A DNA stretch of 64,000 nt from Crocinitomicaceae bacterium (GCA_023262855.1 JALQYQ010000026.1:1-64000), one strand, 5' to 3'. Counted from the stretch's first letter, positions 34,372 to 43,845 are shown. Notes: generated by a model not told the origin, from the letters alone. Numbers and translations are program-made.

Positions 34372-37300
34372 CTACAAACTCTGATTGAAATATTCGTTCG
34401 CTTTATCCTTGTAATACTTTCTATAAACAGGGTCAACCGTACGTAACAATTCAATTTGATTGAGTTTTTGCTTGTTATACTCATCAAAGCGAATTTTGTT
34501 ACCATAATTTTCATTTTTTCCTGATGTCGATTCCCTTTTCTCTTCAAAACCACGTTCCATCAAAGCTTTTTCGCTCTCCAATAACCGTGTCAAAATATCC
34601 TTTTGACGTTTCACTAAGTCCTTTGAAAAATTCTTGTTGATCAAATCTTTTTCCTGTTCTTCTAACTCCTTTATTAATGGATTCAATTGGTTGCCTTTCC
34701 CTTTTCCATCTTTGTTCATTTCATTACGCATCTGCTCCAAGCGTTGACGTATTGCAGTCTGTTCGGCTGCCATTTTTGCAATTTCTTTATTTCCTAAACC
34801 TGGCATTCCCATACCTCCTTGACCAGTTTGACCCGGCTTCTGTCCAGGTTGATCTCCCGGTTTTTCTCCACCCGGATTAGGACCTTTTTCCATCTGCTGC
34901 AATTGCTTTTTCAACATCTGCTTCATGTCTCCTGGATTCATCGAAGAACCCGGTTTAGGCTTACCTTTACCACCAGGTTTATTACAACTACCGGAACCTT
35001 CCATTTTGCTTTTCATTTCATTCTGCATGCTCTGAAGACTCTCATTTAATAACAAAGCTAAATTGTTATACGCCGTCATAACAGATTGCTGTCTTAATCC
35101 TAACTCACGTTTGCGATGTTCATCAATGTCTTCCAAAGCAAGAGAATGATTCTCTTTTATAACTGCCAATTCCTTATCTACAAACGAAGCAATTTTTGGT
35201 TGACGTTTAGCTAAAGCAAGTAGACTATCACGAATAATTTTGGTGTCATCAACAATCGTTCTTTGTTTACGCCCATATCGACGATAAGCCGGGTCTGAAT
35301 CATTTATTCTCGAGAAACGAAGCATCAAATCCTCCTGATCAAAACTCAAAGCCATAAGACTTTCTAGAATGTTTCTCAAACTATTAATATCTTCTTCTTC
35401 CTGCTGTTTGTTTGCTTCTTTCTGCTGACTATCCAACTTCTCTGCTAACTGTTCCATTTCCTCAGCTGCATTCTTTTGGCTTTCTCCAGCCTTTTTAGAT
35501 TTACCTGAATCCAAACTTTCCTTTGAATCATATAAATCCTGTTGAATATTCTCTTGGTCTTCTTTCGTGTCACCAATATTCATAGGTTTCTCTAAAGACT
35601 TATTCAATTCATTCATTTCGTTTAAATCCTTTTTCAAGTCTTCAAACTTCTTGTTTATTTCTTCTTGCTTCTTTAGACCTTCTTCTTTACTTAATGCTTG
35701 CTTTTCTATCTGATCTTTTAGATCTTTTTGCTCCTTTGCAAGCGCTTTTAACTCCTTTTCAATGTCATCTATCTTCTCATTCACTTGAAGTCGTTTAAGC
35801 ATCTCTAAAGAACGATCTAACTGTTTATTCATGTCCTCGGATGATTGCTCAACTTCATCAAGTTTATCTTTCATTTCTTCCTTGTTGTTCTTTTCAAGCA
35901 ACTTCTCTAACTGATCCAGTAAATCACGCAATTCATCATCCATTAACTCTTCTAAAAGCTTCTCGATCATATCTTGTTTTTCCATCAACTCCTTATCCAT
36001 TTCAGATAGTTGATTTTTCTCCTGAGTACTTTGCTCCATCATTTGTTGCATGTTCTCAAGTGACTCCAAAATACTTTTTTGTTCCTCTTTGAGTTGATTA
36101 ATTTGATTCGCTTTGTTCCAATCGTTTTTCTTGCTGTTCAGAACATCTTTTTTCAACTTGTCTACATCCTTTTGGAACTCCTTAGTACGCTTCAATAAAT
36201 CCGTTAAATCATCATTCACCTTTGTTTGATCTTCTTCGCGCTTCTCATTCAATTCCTCTAAAGACGGCAATTTATAGGTATAAACTTGACTTCTCGTTGT
36301 TTTAGATCCATTCACACCATCATTATCAGCAACAACAAAATAATACTCAATACGATCATTCAATTTCACATTTTCACGTCGGAAATCTACTCCAAAATCG
36401 AACGTTTGGCTTGTACCAATCACACGCTGAACAGACATGCGCTCCTCACGTTTGTTACCGTTTTCTGAAATAATAGTATAAACGAAATTTAAACTATTCA
36501 AGCCATAATCATCCGAAACTTGACCTTTGAAATAACGCACACCTTCAGAAACCGTATCGTTTATTTCCTCAACTTGAATAGCCGGATAAGCATCTTTTAT
36601 CACACTTATTCCGTAAGAAACAGAATCAATTTTTGACGAATAGCGATTACCCAAAATCAATCCAAGCTTTGAACTTTGGAGCAATTTTTTTGAAAATTTT
36701 AATCCTTCAGTAGTATAATGTTTCTTAGAACCATTAAATAAAACATCGATAAAACGTGTGTTCTTTGCTACTAAACTCCATTCTATCTCTGTACCTTCCG
36801 GCACCGTCAAATCACCAGAATTAGAAATGATTTCATCGGTTTTACCTAAATATTTAGGATATACCAAACGAGCTTCAAATTTTCCTACAGTTGCTTTTCC
36901 AAAGACTCTCATTTCGTACAAATCGCTCACAAATTCATTCGCTTCAAAGCTAAATGTTCCTGATTTCTTTGGTTTTTTAATAACTCCAGAGAACGAGTTT
37001 TTACCCGTTTTCTTCATCAAAAACTTTCCGTTCTCACTGATTAGATAAACCTGTTCAGGCAACTCTTTACCTTTCAAAACAACTTCAACAGGTAAATCAT
37101 CACCTTCTTCAACTACAAATTTTCCATCAGAAAGAATAAATTCAAACGGTGCTTCTTCTTTGTATTCTTTTGAATAGTTAATCACACGTTCAGTACTATC
37201 GGTGAACCAATTTGGTGCGGCAACCGCTATTGCAATGAAAACTAAAAAGACAGGAAGAAGATATTTAACATATCGACGATTGCTCCTAAAATCAATTGCT

Positions 37301-37740
37301 GAACTAAAAGGAACAACGCTTAATGTGTTAGAACGCTGAGCAACACTAGCTCTTAATAACTCAATATTTCCTTCATTGTTCGTTAACGCATCATTCAATT
37401 GTAAAGTATTTTTTAAACGATCAGAAACAGTTGGAAAAAAAGTACCAATGATTTCAGAAGCTTGATAACGGTTAATTCGCTTACCAAAGGAATACAACTT
37501 CATTAAAGGAATAATCAAAAATTTTCCAAGAATGAAGAGGTTCACACCAATAAATGTGAAAAATAGAATAGCTCTTGTTATGCTCCCAAAACGACCAAAG
37601 TACTCGAGTGTCGTAGTAATTAAAAATGAAACCAAGAGAACACCCACAAAAAGAAGTGCTCCTTTTATCATTTGATTCTTGTAATACTTGCGTATAAAAG
37701 CATCAATTTGTTCCAATAAACGATCAAAAGAATTCACCAT
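34372..37740 (-). CDS. DUF4175-type large membrane protein with long coiled coil
   Basis: A 1122-residue protein with two N-terminal membrane helices (about residues 25-45 and 55-75) and probably a third near 160-180, an extracytoplasmic region with beta-sandwich character, then a highly charged Glu/Lys/Gln coiled coil (about residues 490-790). A Gly/Pro/Lys/Met low-complexity stretch (about 925-985) and a conserved C-terminal tail ending NEYFNQSL follow. This matches Bacteroidota DUF4175 proteins, whose function I do not know; an envelope scaffold role is an inference. It is the first gene of the operon that ends with mnmG. Confidence 0.8.
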   Translation of the reverse strand: MVNSFDRLLEQIDAFIRKYYKNQMIKGALLFVGVLLVSFLITTTLEYFGRFGSITRAILFFTFIGVNLFILGKFLIIPLMKLYSFGKRINRYQASEIIGTFFPTVSDRLKNTLQLNDALTNNEGNIELLRASVAQRSNTLSVVPFSSAIDFRSNRRYVKYLLPVFLVFIAIAVAAPNWFTDSTERVINYSKEYKEEAPFEFILSDGKFVVEEGDDLPVEVVLKGKELPEQVYLISENGKFLMKKTGKNSFSGVIKKPKKSGTFSFEANEFVSDLYEMRVFGKATVGKFEARLVYPKYLGKTDEIISNSGDLTVPEGTEIEWSLVAKNTRFIDVLFNGSKKHYTTEGLKFSKKLLQSSKLGLILGNRYSSKIDSVSYGISVIKDAYPAIQVEEINDTVSEGVRYFKGQVSDDYGLNSLNFVYTIISENGNKREERMSVQRVIGTSQTFDFGVDFRRENVKLNDRIEYYFVVADNDGVNGSKTTRSQVYTYKLPSLEELNEKREEDQTKVNDDLTDLLKRTKEFQKDVDKLKKDVLNSKKNDWNKANQINQLKEEQKSILESLENMQQMMEQSTQEKNQLSEMDKELMEKQDMIEKLLEELMDDELRDLLDQLEKLLEKNNKEEMKDKLDEVEQSSEDMNKQLDRSLEMLKRLQVNEKIDDIEKELKALAKEQKDLKDQIEKQALSKEEGLKKQEEINKKFEDLKKDLNEMNELNKSLEKPMNIGDTKEDQENIQQDLYDSKESLDSGKSKKAGESQKNAAEEMEQLAEKLDSQQKEANKQQEEEDINSLRNILESLMALSFDQEDLMLRFSRINDSDPAYRRYGRKQRTIVDDTKIIRDSLLALAKRQPKIASFVDKELAVIKENHSLALEDIDEHRKRELGLRQQSVMTAYNNLALLLNESLQSMQNEMKSKMEGSGSCNKPGGKGKPKPGSSMNPGDMKQMLKKQLQQMEKGPNPGGEKPGDQPGQKPGQTGQGGMGMPGLGNKEIAKMAAEQTAIRQRLEQMRNEMNKDGKGKGNQLNPLIKELEEQEKDLINKNFSKDLVKRQKDILTRLLESEKALMERGFEEKRESTSGKNENYGNKIRFDEYNKQKLNQIELLRTVDPVYRKYYKDKANEYFNQSL

Positions 37741-37899
37741 AATTTAGCTTGTGTATTGCTTAACCTACTAAAGTAAAACATATCTATCAAAACGCGTAAT
37801 TATTAGAGTTATTTAACGATAAAATCTTACTTTCTGAGTGTTCAATTCTATGCGAAGGATAAAAAATCAGAATCAGATTTTCAATACTTTAATTCTACT

Positions 37900-37907
37900 T
37901 ATCTTTG
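37900..37907 (+). promoter_or_regulatory. TAnnTTTG promoter core of gltX-folB
   Basis: TATCTTTG lies 16 bases before the gltX ATG. Confidence 0.6.
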
Positions 37908-37923
37908 CAGCAAAATTCAAACA

Positions 37924-39453
37924 ATGTCTGATAAACCAGTAAGAGTAAGATTTGCTCCATCGCCAACAGGACCATTACATATGGGAGGAGTGCGTACAGC
38001 GTTATACAATTATCTTTTTGCAAAGAAAAACAACGGTACATTTTTAATTCGTATTGAAGATACCGATCAAACTCGTTTTGTTCCAGGAGCTCAAGATTAT
38101 ATCATGGATGCGCTTAAATGGTGCGGAATCATGCCAACAGAAGGCCCAGGATTAGGAGGAGAATACGGTCCATACGTGCAATCTGAACGTAAAGCAATGT
38201 ATCAACCTTACGCTGAACAATTGGTGAAAGAAGACAAAGCATACTACGCATTTGATACTGCAGAAGAATTAGAAACTATGCGCGAACGTGCAAAGCAAAT
38301 GGGTATGCCTAATTGGCAATATAACCATGTTACACGTACATCTTTAAAGAATTCTTTAACACTTCCACAAGATCAAGTGGAAGAATTACTTGCAAATAAT
38401 ACACCTTATGTCATTCGAATGAAAATGCCTCGAAATAGAGACATTCGCTTCGAAGATATGATCAGAGGATGGGTTACAGTAAATACAAACAACCTAGACG
38501 ACAAAGTTTTATTCAAAAGTGACGGAATGCCTACTTATCACTTGGCAAATATCGTTGATGATCATTTAATGAAAATTAGTCATGTTATTCGCGGAGAAGA
38601 ATGGTTACCTTCAGCTCCGTTACATGTGATGTTGTACGAAGCGTTCGGCTGGGATTGTCCACAATTTGCACATCTACCATTGTTATTAAGACCAGACGGT
38701 AACGGTAAATTATCTAAAAGAGATGGAGATCGTTTAGGTTTTCCAGTATTCCCGACAGACTGGACTACGGCTGAAGGTGAATTATACTCCGGTTACAGAG
38801 AAAAAGGTTATCATCCACAAGCATTCATAAACATGTTGGCTTTCTTAGGATGGAATCCAGGAACACATCAAGAAATTTTCTCGTTAGAAGAATTGTGTGA
38901 AGCATTTACATTGGATCGCGTTTCTAAGGCAGGAGCAAAATTCGACCCAGACAAAACAAAATGGTTTCAACAACAATATTTACGTTCAACTCCAAATGAG
39001 GAACTAGCGGCTCAACTTTCAGAAGTTCTTGAAAACAAATACGATGTTTCACGTTTAACAACGGTTTGCCATTTGATGAAAGAACGTGCAACGTTTATTC
39101 AAGACATTGCAACTGAAGGAGCTTATCTTTTGGAACGACCAACTTCATACGACGAACAGACAGTTTCTAAAAAATGGAAAGAGGAAACTGGTGCCTTGAT
39201 GATGGAATGGAAAACTAATTTAGAAGCGCTTTCAACATTTGATCATGATTCTGTAGAAAATGCCTTTAAATCTTTCTTGGAAGCAAAAGGAATGGGAATT
39301 GGTGCAGTTTTGCCAAATTTTCGACTTTTAATCACCGGAACAGGAATGGGCCCAAGTATGTTCGAAATAGCTGCTTTCTTAGGAAAAGAAGAATGCTTAG
39401 AACGTATGAATCAAGGACTTACAAAAATTGAAGCGCTTAAAAAACAAGCATGA
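37924..39453 (+). CDS. gltX: Glutamyl-tRNA synthetase
   Basis: A 509-residue class I synthetase. The HIGH-type motif lies in RFAPSPTGPLHMGGVRTALY at the N-terminus, and the KMSKS-type motif is KLSKRDGDRLG. It charges tRNA-Glu. The folB start overlaps its stop by 4 bp (ATGA). Confidence 0.97.
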   Translation: MSDKPVRVRFAPSPTGPLHMGGVRTALYNYLFAKKNNGTFLIRIEDTDQTRFVPGAQDYIMDALKWCGIMPTEGPGLGGEYGPYVQSERKAMYQPYAEQLVKEDKAYYAFDTAEELETMRERAKQMGMPNWQYNHVTRTSLKNSLTLPQDQVEELLANNTPYVIRMKMPRNRDIRFEDMIRGWVTVNTNNLDDKVLFKSDGMPTYHLANIVDDHLMKISHVIRGEEWLPSAPLHVMLYEAFGWDCPQFAHLPLLLRPDGNGKLSKRDGDRLGFPVFPTDWTTAEGELYSGYREKGYHPQAFINMLAFLGWNPGTHQEIFSLEELCEAFTLDRVSKAGAKFDPDKTKWFQQQYLRSTPNEELAAQLSEVLENKYDVSRLTTVCHLMKERATFIQDIATEGAYLLERPTSYDEQTVSKKWKEETGALMMEWKTNLEALSTFDHDSVENAFKSFLEAKGMGIGAVLPNFRLLITGTGMGPSMFEIAAFLGKEECLERMNQGLTKIEALKKQA

Positions 39454-39803
39454 AACACACAATTGAAGTCAACGGAATAAAAATTTACGCATTTCACGGT
39501 TGCTTGCCAGAAGAAGGAGAAATTGGCGGCCATTACAGTGTTGATGTTATGTTAAATACAAACTTCACTGAAGCAGCACAAACCGATGATTTAAAAAAAA
39601 CAGTTGACTACGTTATTGTGAACAAAATTGTTTGTGAAGAAATGGCCATTCGCTCAAAATTAATTGAGCATGTTGGACAACGCATCATCGATCGTTTGAA
39701 AAATGAAATTGATTCAATTGATTTTATAAAATTGAAAGTGACCAAAATTTGTCCACCAATAAACGGTGATGTTGACAATGTTGCAATTATAATAGAGGAA
39801 TAA
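39450..39803 (+). CDS. folB: Dihydroneopterin aldolase
   Basis: A 117-residue FolB-type enzyme of folate synthesis. It has IEVNGIKIYAFHGCLPEEGEIGGHY near the start (read in two pieces, residues 3-27), with Tyr and Glu residues of the active site, TVDYVIVNKIV, and the late VTKICPPI segment. It cleaves dihydroneopterin to 6-hydroxymethyl-dihydropterin. It is translationally coupled to gltX and followed by a strong terminator. Confidence 0.93.
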   Translation: MKHTIEVNGIKIYAFHGCLPEEGEIGGHYSVDVMLNTNFTEAAQTDDLKKTVDYVIVNKIVCEEMAIRSKLIEHVGQRIIDRLKNEIDSIDFIKLKVTKICPPINGDVDNVAIIIEE

Positions 39804-39833
39804 AAAAAGGGGAAATTAATTTTTCCCCTTTTT
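39803..39833. terminator. Bidirectional terminator between folB and the T9SS protein
   Basis: AAAAAGGGGAAA pairs with TTTCCCC plus a T-run. The A- and T-tracts on both sides allow termination from either direction. Confidence 0.85.
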
Positions 39834-39836
39834 CAT

Positions 39837-41399
39837 TTATAACTTGGTAATCTTTGAATTTATAAAAACTCCACTATTTTCTTCATCACTTATTTGCAAC
39901 AAGTACATTCCCGGATTTAATGTTCTTAAATCTAATACGTATTCATTTTGATGTTCTTCAACAAGTGTTAGCATGAATACTTCCTTACCATTCAAATCAC
40001 GTATTTTGATTACTGGTCGGCGAACATTCTTTTTATCAATCTTCACCACAATTTGATTCTCAAAAGGATTCGGAAAAACATCAACTTCTGGTTCTTCGCA
40101 AGCAACATAAATAACATCTGTCTGTTCAGATCTACCATCAAAATCCACTTGTCTTAATCGAAAATAAGAACCTTTTTCACTAGAAACACGAACAGAATAA
40201 TCAATTTCATCTGTACTCGTACCTGCTCCATCCACTGTTGCAACTGTTTCAAAATCAACACCATTCAAACTTTGATCTAGAAGAAAATAATCATTATTAT
40301 GTTCACTTTCTGTGGTCCAGTTTAATTCGCTAATATTATCAGAACAACTGCCATAAAAACGCGTCATTTCAATAGGTAAAGTGGCGCAAACCGAAGAATT
40401 TAAAGTAATTGATTTTGTTGCAACACAACCTCTATTATTTTGACCAGTAACAGTGAAGGTTCCTCCTGCAGCTGTTAGACCAGAAACGGTTGTGTTCTGA
40501 GATGATGGAGAAGTTATTGTACCAGCAGTACCTGTCCATGAATATGTTGGAGCACCGGGTTGAGCGCCAGCAGCTACACCAGGATAGCTCGCAGGAACAC
40601 CCCAAGGTGAAGTACTTGGCGGAAAAGGTGAAGTTACAGAAGTTGTTAATAAAAGTGGATTCGTCCCACAATTTGGTGTAATCGTCAAGACTGGTGTATA
40701 AGCCCTAATATTTGAGATTATAATGTACTGAAGTGCTGGATCTGTGATTGTTGTATTATTATAATCTTTATTACCTGAAGCATAATCTATCACAATACGA
40801 CTGATCATTTTTGTACTTGAATAAATTGTAAAATAATCTAAATAACAATCATCATAACTACATCCTATTACTTTAATACCACTTCCCGAGGTAGCTACTG
40901 GAACATAACCAGCAGGATTACCAGCGCAAGATCCCGAACCATTGTTTGTTACCATTGCGGTTGTTAATGGAATAGCTACGTTGTTTTGATCAAAAGCAGT
41001 AATCGTTACATCATCCCTAAAGCTAGCATTTGCTCCATTTAAATCAGCTATAGTAAATGTTAAAGGTCCACAAACCGCAGGCGAAAAACTAGCTTCAAGA
41101 GAAACAACTGATGTTGTATTCGGACGATTAGTAGCTAAGAATAAACCCGTAAATGAACCACAAGATCCTGGAGCGTACGTTGCATAGTTCGGAGAATTAG
41201 CTCCTGTCAAATTAAACCAACCTGGAGTTCCTGTAGAAGTAACCTTCGCTGTCATTGTTGTTCCATTCTGAGTATTCGTAAATGCATAACCATTTGTTGT
41301 CCAAGTTTGTCCAGCAGAATAGCCTGAAAAAGTAAATGTAGATTGAGCACTTATTAAATTAGAAACTATTAATAAGGTAAATAATAGAGCGGTTTTCAT
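39837..41399 (-). CDS. Secreted T9SS-sorted protein of unknown function
   Basis: A 520-residue protein with signal peptide (cut near LISAQ). Residues ~20-240 form a Cys-containing beta-rich domain that I do not recognise. A second beta-sandwich (about 245-340, TPNCGTNPLLLTTSV to VTGQNNRGCVATKSITLNS) resembles PKD/Ig-like modules. A spacer with SELNWTTESEHNNDYFLLDQS follows, as in many Bacteroidota surface proteins, and then the T9SS domain from VFPNPFENQIVV to the end. It is probably a surface adhesin-like or structural protein. Confidence 0.82.
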   Translation of the reverse strand: MKTALLFTLLIVSNLISAQSTFTFSGYSAGQTWTTNGYAFTNTQNGTTMTAKVTSTGTPGWFNLTGANSPNYATYAPGSCGSFTGLFLATNRPNTTSVVSLEASFSPAVCGPLTFTIADLNGANASFRDDVTITAFDQNNVAIPLTTAMVTNNGSGSCAGNPAGYVPVATSGSGIKVIGCSYDDCYLDYFTIYSSTKMISRIVIDYASGNKDYNNTTITDPALQYIIISNIRAYTPVLTITPNCGTNPLLLTTSVTSPFPPSTSPWGVPASYPGVAAGAQPGAPTYSWTGTAGTITSPSSQNTTVSGLTAAGGTFTVTGQNNRGCVATKSITLNSSVCATLPIEMTRFYGSCSDNISELNWTTESEHNNDYFLLDQSLNGVDFETVATVDGAGTSTDEIDYSVRVSSEKGSYFRLRQVDFDGRSEQTDVIYVACEEPEVDVFPNPFENQIVVKIDKKNVRRPVIKIRDLNGKEVFMLTLVEEHQNEYVLDLRTLNPGMYLLQISDEENSGVFINSKITKL

Positions 41400-41459
41400 A
41401 CTAACATTTTATGTTTAACACTTTTAAGTAGTGCAACATATATTTGTTATGGTTACTTG

Positions 41460-41467
41460 CAAAAGTA
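41460..41467 (-). promoter_or_regulatory. TAnnTTTG promoter core of the 39.8-kb T9SS protein
   Basis: Minus-strand TACTTTTG lies about 60 bases upstream of the ATG. Confidence 0.45.
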
Positions 41468-41573
41468 AAACAGAGTGTGTTCAAATATAGATGTGCTGGC
41501 CCCTCAAAATGAAACACTTGTTTATAAAAATGAATTTCCTGAAAAACTAAAGAGGTATTTCTAATTTTTTGTT

Positions 41574-41581
41574 TACTTTTG
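41574..41581 (+). promoter_or_regulatory. TAnnTTTG promoter core of tRNA-Cys
   Basis: TACTTTTG ends 29 bases before the first base of the mature tRNA. Confidence 0.5.
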
Positions 41582-41610
41582 CAATCCTTGATTGAATAAA
41601 TCAAGTAGTT

Positions 41611-41681
41611 GGTCTCGTGGCCGAGCGGCTAGGCACCGGTCTGCAAAACCGTCTACTCCGGTTCGAATCCGGACGAGACCT
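41611..41681 (+). tRNA. tRNA-Cys (GCA)
   Basis: A 71-nt cloverleaf. The acceptor stem is GGTCTCG/CGAGACC with discriminator T, the D stem GCC/GGC, and the anticodon loop CTGCAAA (anticodon GCA). The T arm is TCCGG/CCGGA with loop TTCGAAT. CCA is not encoded. The outermost pair of the anticodon stem (27-43) is a C-U mismatch; the other four pairs are intact. Confidence 0.95.
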
Positions 41682-41687
41682 CAGATA

Positions 41688-41722
41688 AAATCCTTCAGCA
41701 ATCTTGTTGAAGGATTTTTTTT
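41688..41722 (+). terminator. Terminator after tRNA-Cys
   Basis: AATCCTTCA/TGAAGGATT stem (41689-41697 with 41708-41716), 10-base loop, then a T-run. It starts 7 bases after the tRNA and lies before the 41.7-kb membrane gene. Confidence 0.85.
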
Positions 41723-41738
41723 AACTTAAACTCAACGC

Positions 41739-42440
41739 ATGTTATTTGGTCAAGACTACGAAAAAATCAGTATAACAATAGGAAATTATCACATCCTCGA
41801 ACCCAACGTTTTTATTACGGATGCAATAATGGCTGGAGTTAGTCTTTTACTTTCATTCTATGTACTTAAAATGAAAAGTAAATCTGAATTCGCACACTAT
41901 TGGTTTCTCTTCTTTTTTGTCTATGGAATTGGTTCTTTTGCAGGTGGTTTAGGTCATGCACTTTTCTATTATTTTGGTGTGCCCGGAAAGTTCTTTACAT
42001 GGATTTTAGGAATCATTTCTATCTATTTCATTGAACGCGCTATGATTGCTGTAATCAAAGAAGAACGTTTGTATTCTTTGTTAAAAAGATTGGCTTTTAG
42101 CAAACTTTTATTTGTTTTTGCGGTTTTCTCCTTAGTTTGTATCACCCAACCTATTGTAGAAAAACCCTCAATCGGCTTTTTACCCGTTGCCATCAATACA
42201 ATTATTGGCGTTATTTTATCTGCAGGAATATTGGGATTTCGCTTTTCGAAACGTATTCACACCGATTTTAAATACTTCTATTATGGTGTATTAATCATGG
42301 TTCCAAGTGCTGTTATTTTCTTAGCTAAAATTAACCCACATCCTTGGTTCGATAAAAACGATTTAAGCCATGTTTTATTGACAATCGGTATTATTTATTT
42401 CTACGTTGGAATAGAAAAAACACGAGAGTTAGTTCGTTAA
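41739..42440 (+). CDS. Multi-pass membrane protein of unknown function
   Basis: A 233-residue protein with six to seven predicted helices. Polar residues within the membrane part include SFAGGLGH (about residue 67) and a late NDLSH segment (about residue 208) with buried His, plus Glu/Arg in IERAMIAV. The histidine positions recall the CREST/ceramidase-like hydrolases, but the match is too weak to assign. It starts 17 bp after the tRNA terminator, with no clear promoter of its own. Confidence 0.65.
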   Translation: MLFGQDYEKISITIGNYHILEPNVFITDAIMAGVSLLLSFYVLKMKSKSEFAHYWFLFFFVYGIGSFAGGLGHALFYYFGVPGKFFTWILGIISIYFIERAMIAVIKEERLYSLLKRLAFSKLLFVFAVFSLVCITQPIVEKPSIGFLPVAINTIIGVILSAGILGFRFSKRIHTDFKYFYYGVLIMVPSAVIFLAKINPHPWFDKNDLSHVLLTIGIIYFYVGIEKTRELVR

Positions 42441-42442
42441 TA

Positions 42443-43324
42443 TTAACGTTCTGTGGTAATGCTTAACGACTGAGATTTAGAAATCATTTTACCTTCTGCA
42501 TCTTTGGCAGTCAAGTAGTATAAATAATTTCCATCCTTCACTTTTTCATTTGAAAGATTCATCCCATCCCATTTGAAATTAGGATCCGTTGCTTGATAAA
42601 CTGGTTTACCATTCATATCCAATACAACAAGACTAAAGTCCGTCAATCCGGTGCTTTTGATTTCAAAATAATCATTTGCTCCATCGTTGTTTGGTGTGAA
42701 TACATTTGGTAATTCTAAATCAACCTTTTCAATTTCAGGAAGAGGTGTTGAATTTGAGAAATTATCAACGCTTTCAGTTGAATGATCTACTTGACTACCT
42801 ATATTTTCTTGTTTTGGCTCCTCAACTGATTCAGGTAAATTTGTTTCCGCCAATTGAATAGTAGGAATAGGTAATTCTTTGTTCTCTATAAGTAAATCAA
42901 TAAAGTCTTCAGTAGTTGGTAATACAAAATCAGAAAAGGAAGGCACAAAAGATTGATTTAACAAACTACCATTATCCATATTCGATTTTCTCTGAATCTT
43001 TTCATTCGTTGTATTTGCAGAAGTTACAACCTTGTTATCTTTCGAAATAGTTTTGTCTGCAGTAACCTTTGTATCATTTTTATCAGCTTGTTGGTGCTCA
43101 TAATTCCATGCAAAATATCCAAAGCCACCTAGTGCTGCAGCAACAGAAACACCAATAATTGTTTTTGTGAAGAGTGAAACACCTGTAGAAACAGTTGTAA
43201 CTGTCGTTGTTGCACCAATTTGAGAAGCAATATTCGACCAAAGTTCAGGGCGCACCGAAGATTCAAAGTTGCCCAACTTTTCACTAAACAAATCCTTTAT
43301 TTTGTCGTTATGTTCCACTTTCAA
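42443..43324 (-). CDS. Anti-sigma-factor-like membrane protein with a gliding-motility-type C-terminal domain
   Basis: A 293-residue protein with a short cytoplasmic N-terminus (ending PELWSNIASQIG), one membrane helix (about residues 49-69), a low-complexity periplasmic linker, and a C-terminal domain (about 205-293). That domain starts LPNVFTPNNDGANDYF and contains WDGMNLSNEKVKDGNYLYYL, the signature of the gliding-motility-associated/CHU_C type. It overlaps the ECF sigma gene by 4 bp, which suggests an anti-sigma function. An anti-sigma-like protein with this export-type domain is notable. There is no cleavable signal peptide. Confidence 0.75.
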   Translation of the reverse strand: MKVEHNDKIKDLFSEKLGNFESSVRPELWSNIASQIGATTTVTTVSTGVSLFTKTIIGVSVAAALGGFGYFAWNYEHQQADKNDTKVTADKTISKDNKVVTSANTTNEKIQRKSNMDNGSLLNQSFVPSFSDFVLPTTEDFIDLLIENKELPIPTIQLAETNLPESVEEPKQENIGSQVDHSTESVDNFSNSTPLPEIEKVDLELPNVFTPNNDGANDYFEIKSTGLTDFSLVVLDMNGKPVYQATDPNFKWDGMNLSNEKVKDGNYLYYLTAKDAEGKMISKSQSLSITTER

Positions 43325-43845
43325 TTCTTTTCTAAGCGTTCTCTTAAATAAGCTCTTGCTCTTGAATACTGAGATTTCGATGTGTTTTCACTAATACCTA
43401 ATGTATCAGCAATTTCACTGTGCGAATAACCTTCTATGGCAAACATGTTGAAAACAACCTTGTAACCATCCGGCATTGCTTGAACCATTTTCATTAAATC
43501 TTCAGCCATCATATTTTCAACAATGAAATCATTGTTTTCAATCTTATAGCCTACATCATCAATGTTCGTATCGCCCAATTGTTTATTGTTCTTACGAATT
43601 TGATCCAATGCTGTATTTACCATGATTCGTCGTATCCATCCTTCCAAAGAACCTTCACTTTTAAAGTCCTTTAATTTTACGAATACCTTTACAAAACCAT
43701 CTTGTAACACATCCTCAGCTTGCTCTTCATTTTTAGCATAGCGCAAACAGACACTAAACATTTTCCGAGCAAATTTGTCAAACAACAAGCGCTGCGCACG
43801 GGGATTCCCATTAACACATTCTATTATCAATGTTGCATCATCCAT
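43321..43845 (-). CDS. RNA polymerase ECF sigma factor
   Basis: A 174-residue sigma-70 family protein: region 2 (CLRYAKNEEQAEDVLQDGFVKVF, about residues 33-55) and region 4 (about 115-165, DGYKVVFNMFAIEGYSHSEIAD and the helix-turn-helix LGISENTSKSQYSRAR). It directs a regulon with its membrane partner encoded just downstream. A promoter core lies 86 bases upstream, so the 5' leader is fairly long. Confidence 0.92.
   Translation of the reverse strand: MDDATLIIECVNGNPRAQRLLFDKFARKMFSVCLRYAKNEEQAEDVLQDGFVKVFVKLKDFKSEGSLEGWIRRIMVNTALDQIRKNNKQLGDTNIDDVGYKIENNDFIVENMMAEDLMKMVQAMPDGYKVVFNMFAIEGYSHSEIADTLGISENTSKSQYSRARAYLRERLEKN

Noticed and set aside
35353-36270. DUF4175 coiled coil as a transposon or repeat expansion
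   Set aside because: The Glu/Lys/Gln pattern is typical coiled-coil composition without direct DNA repeats.
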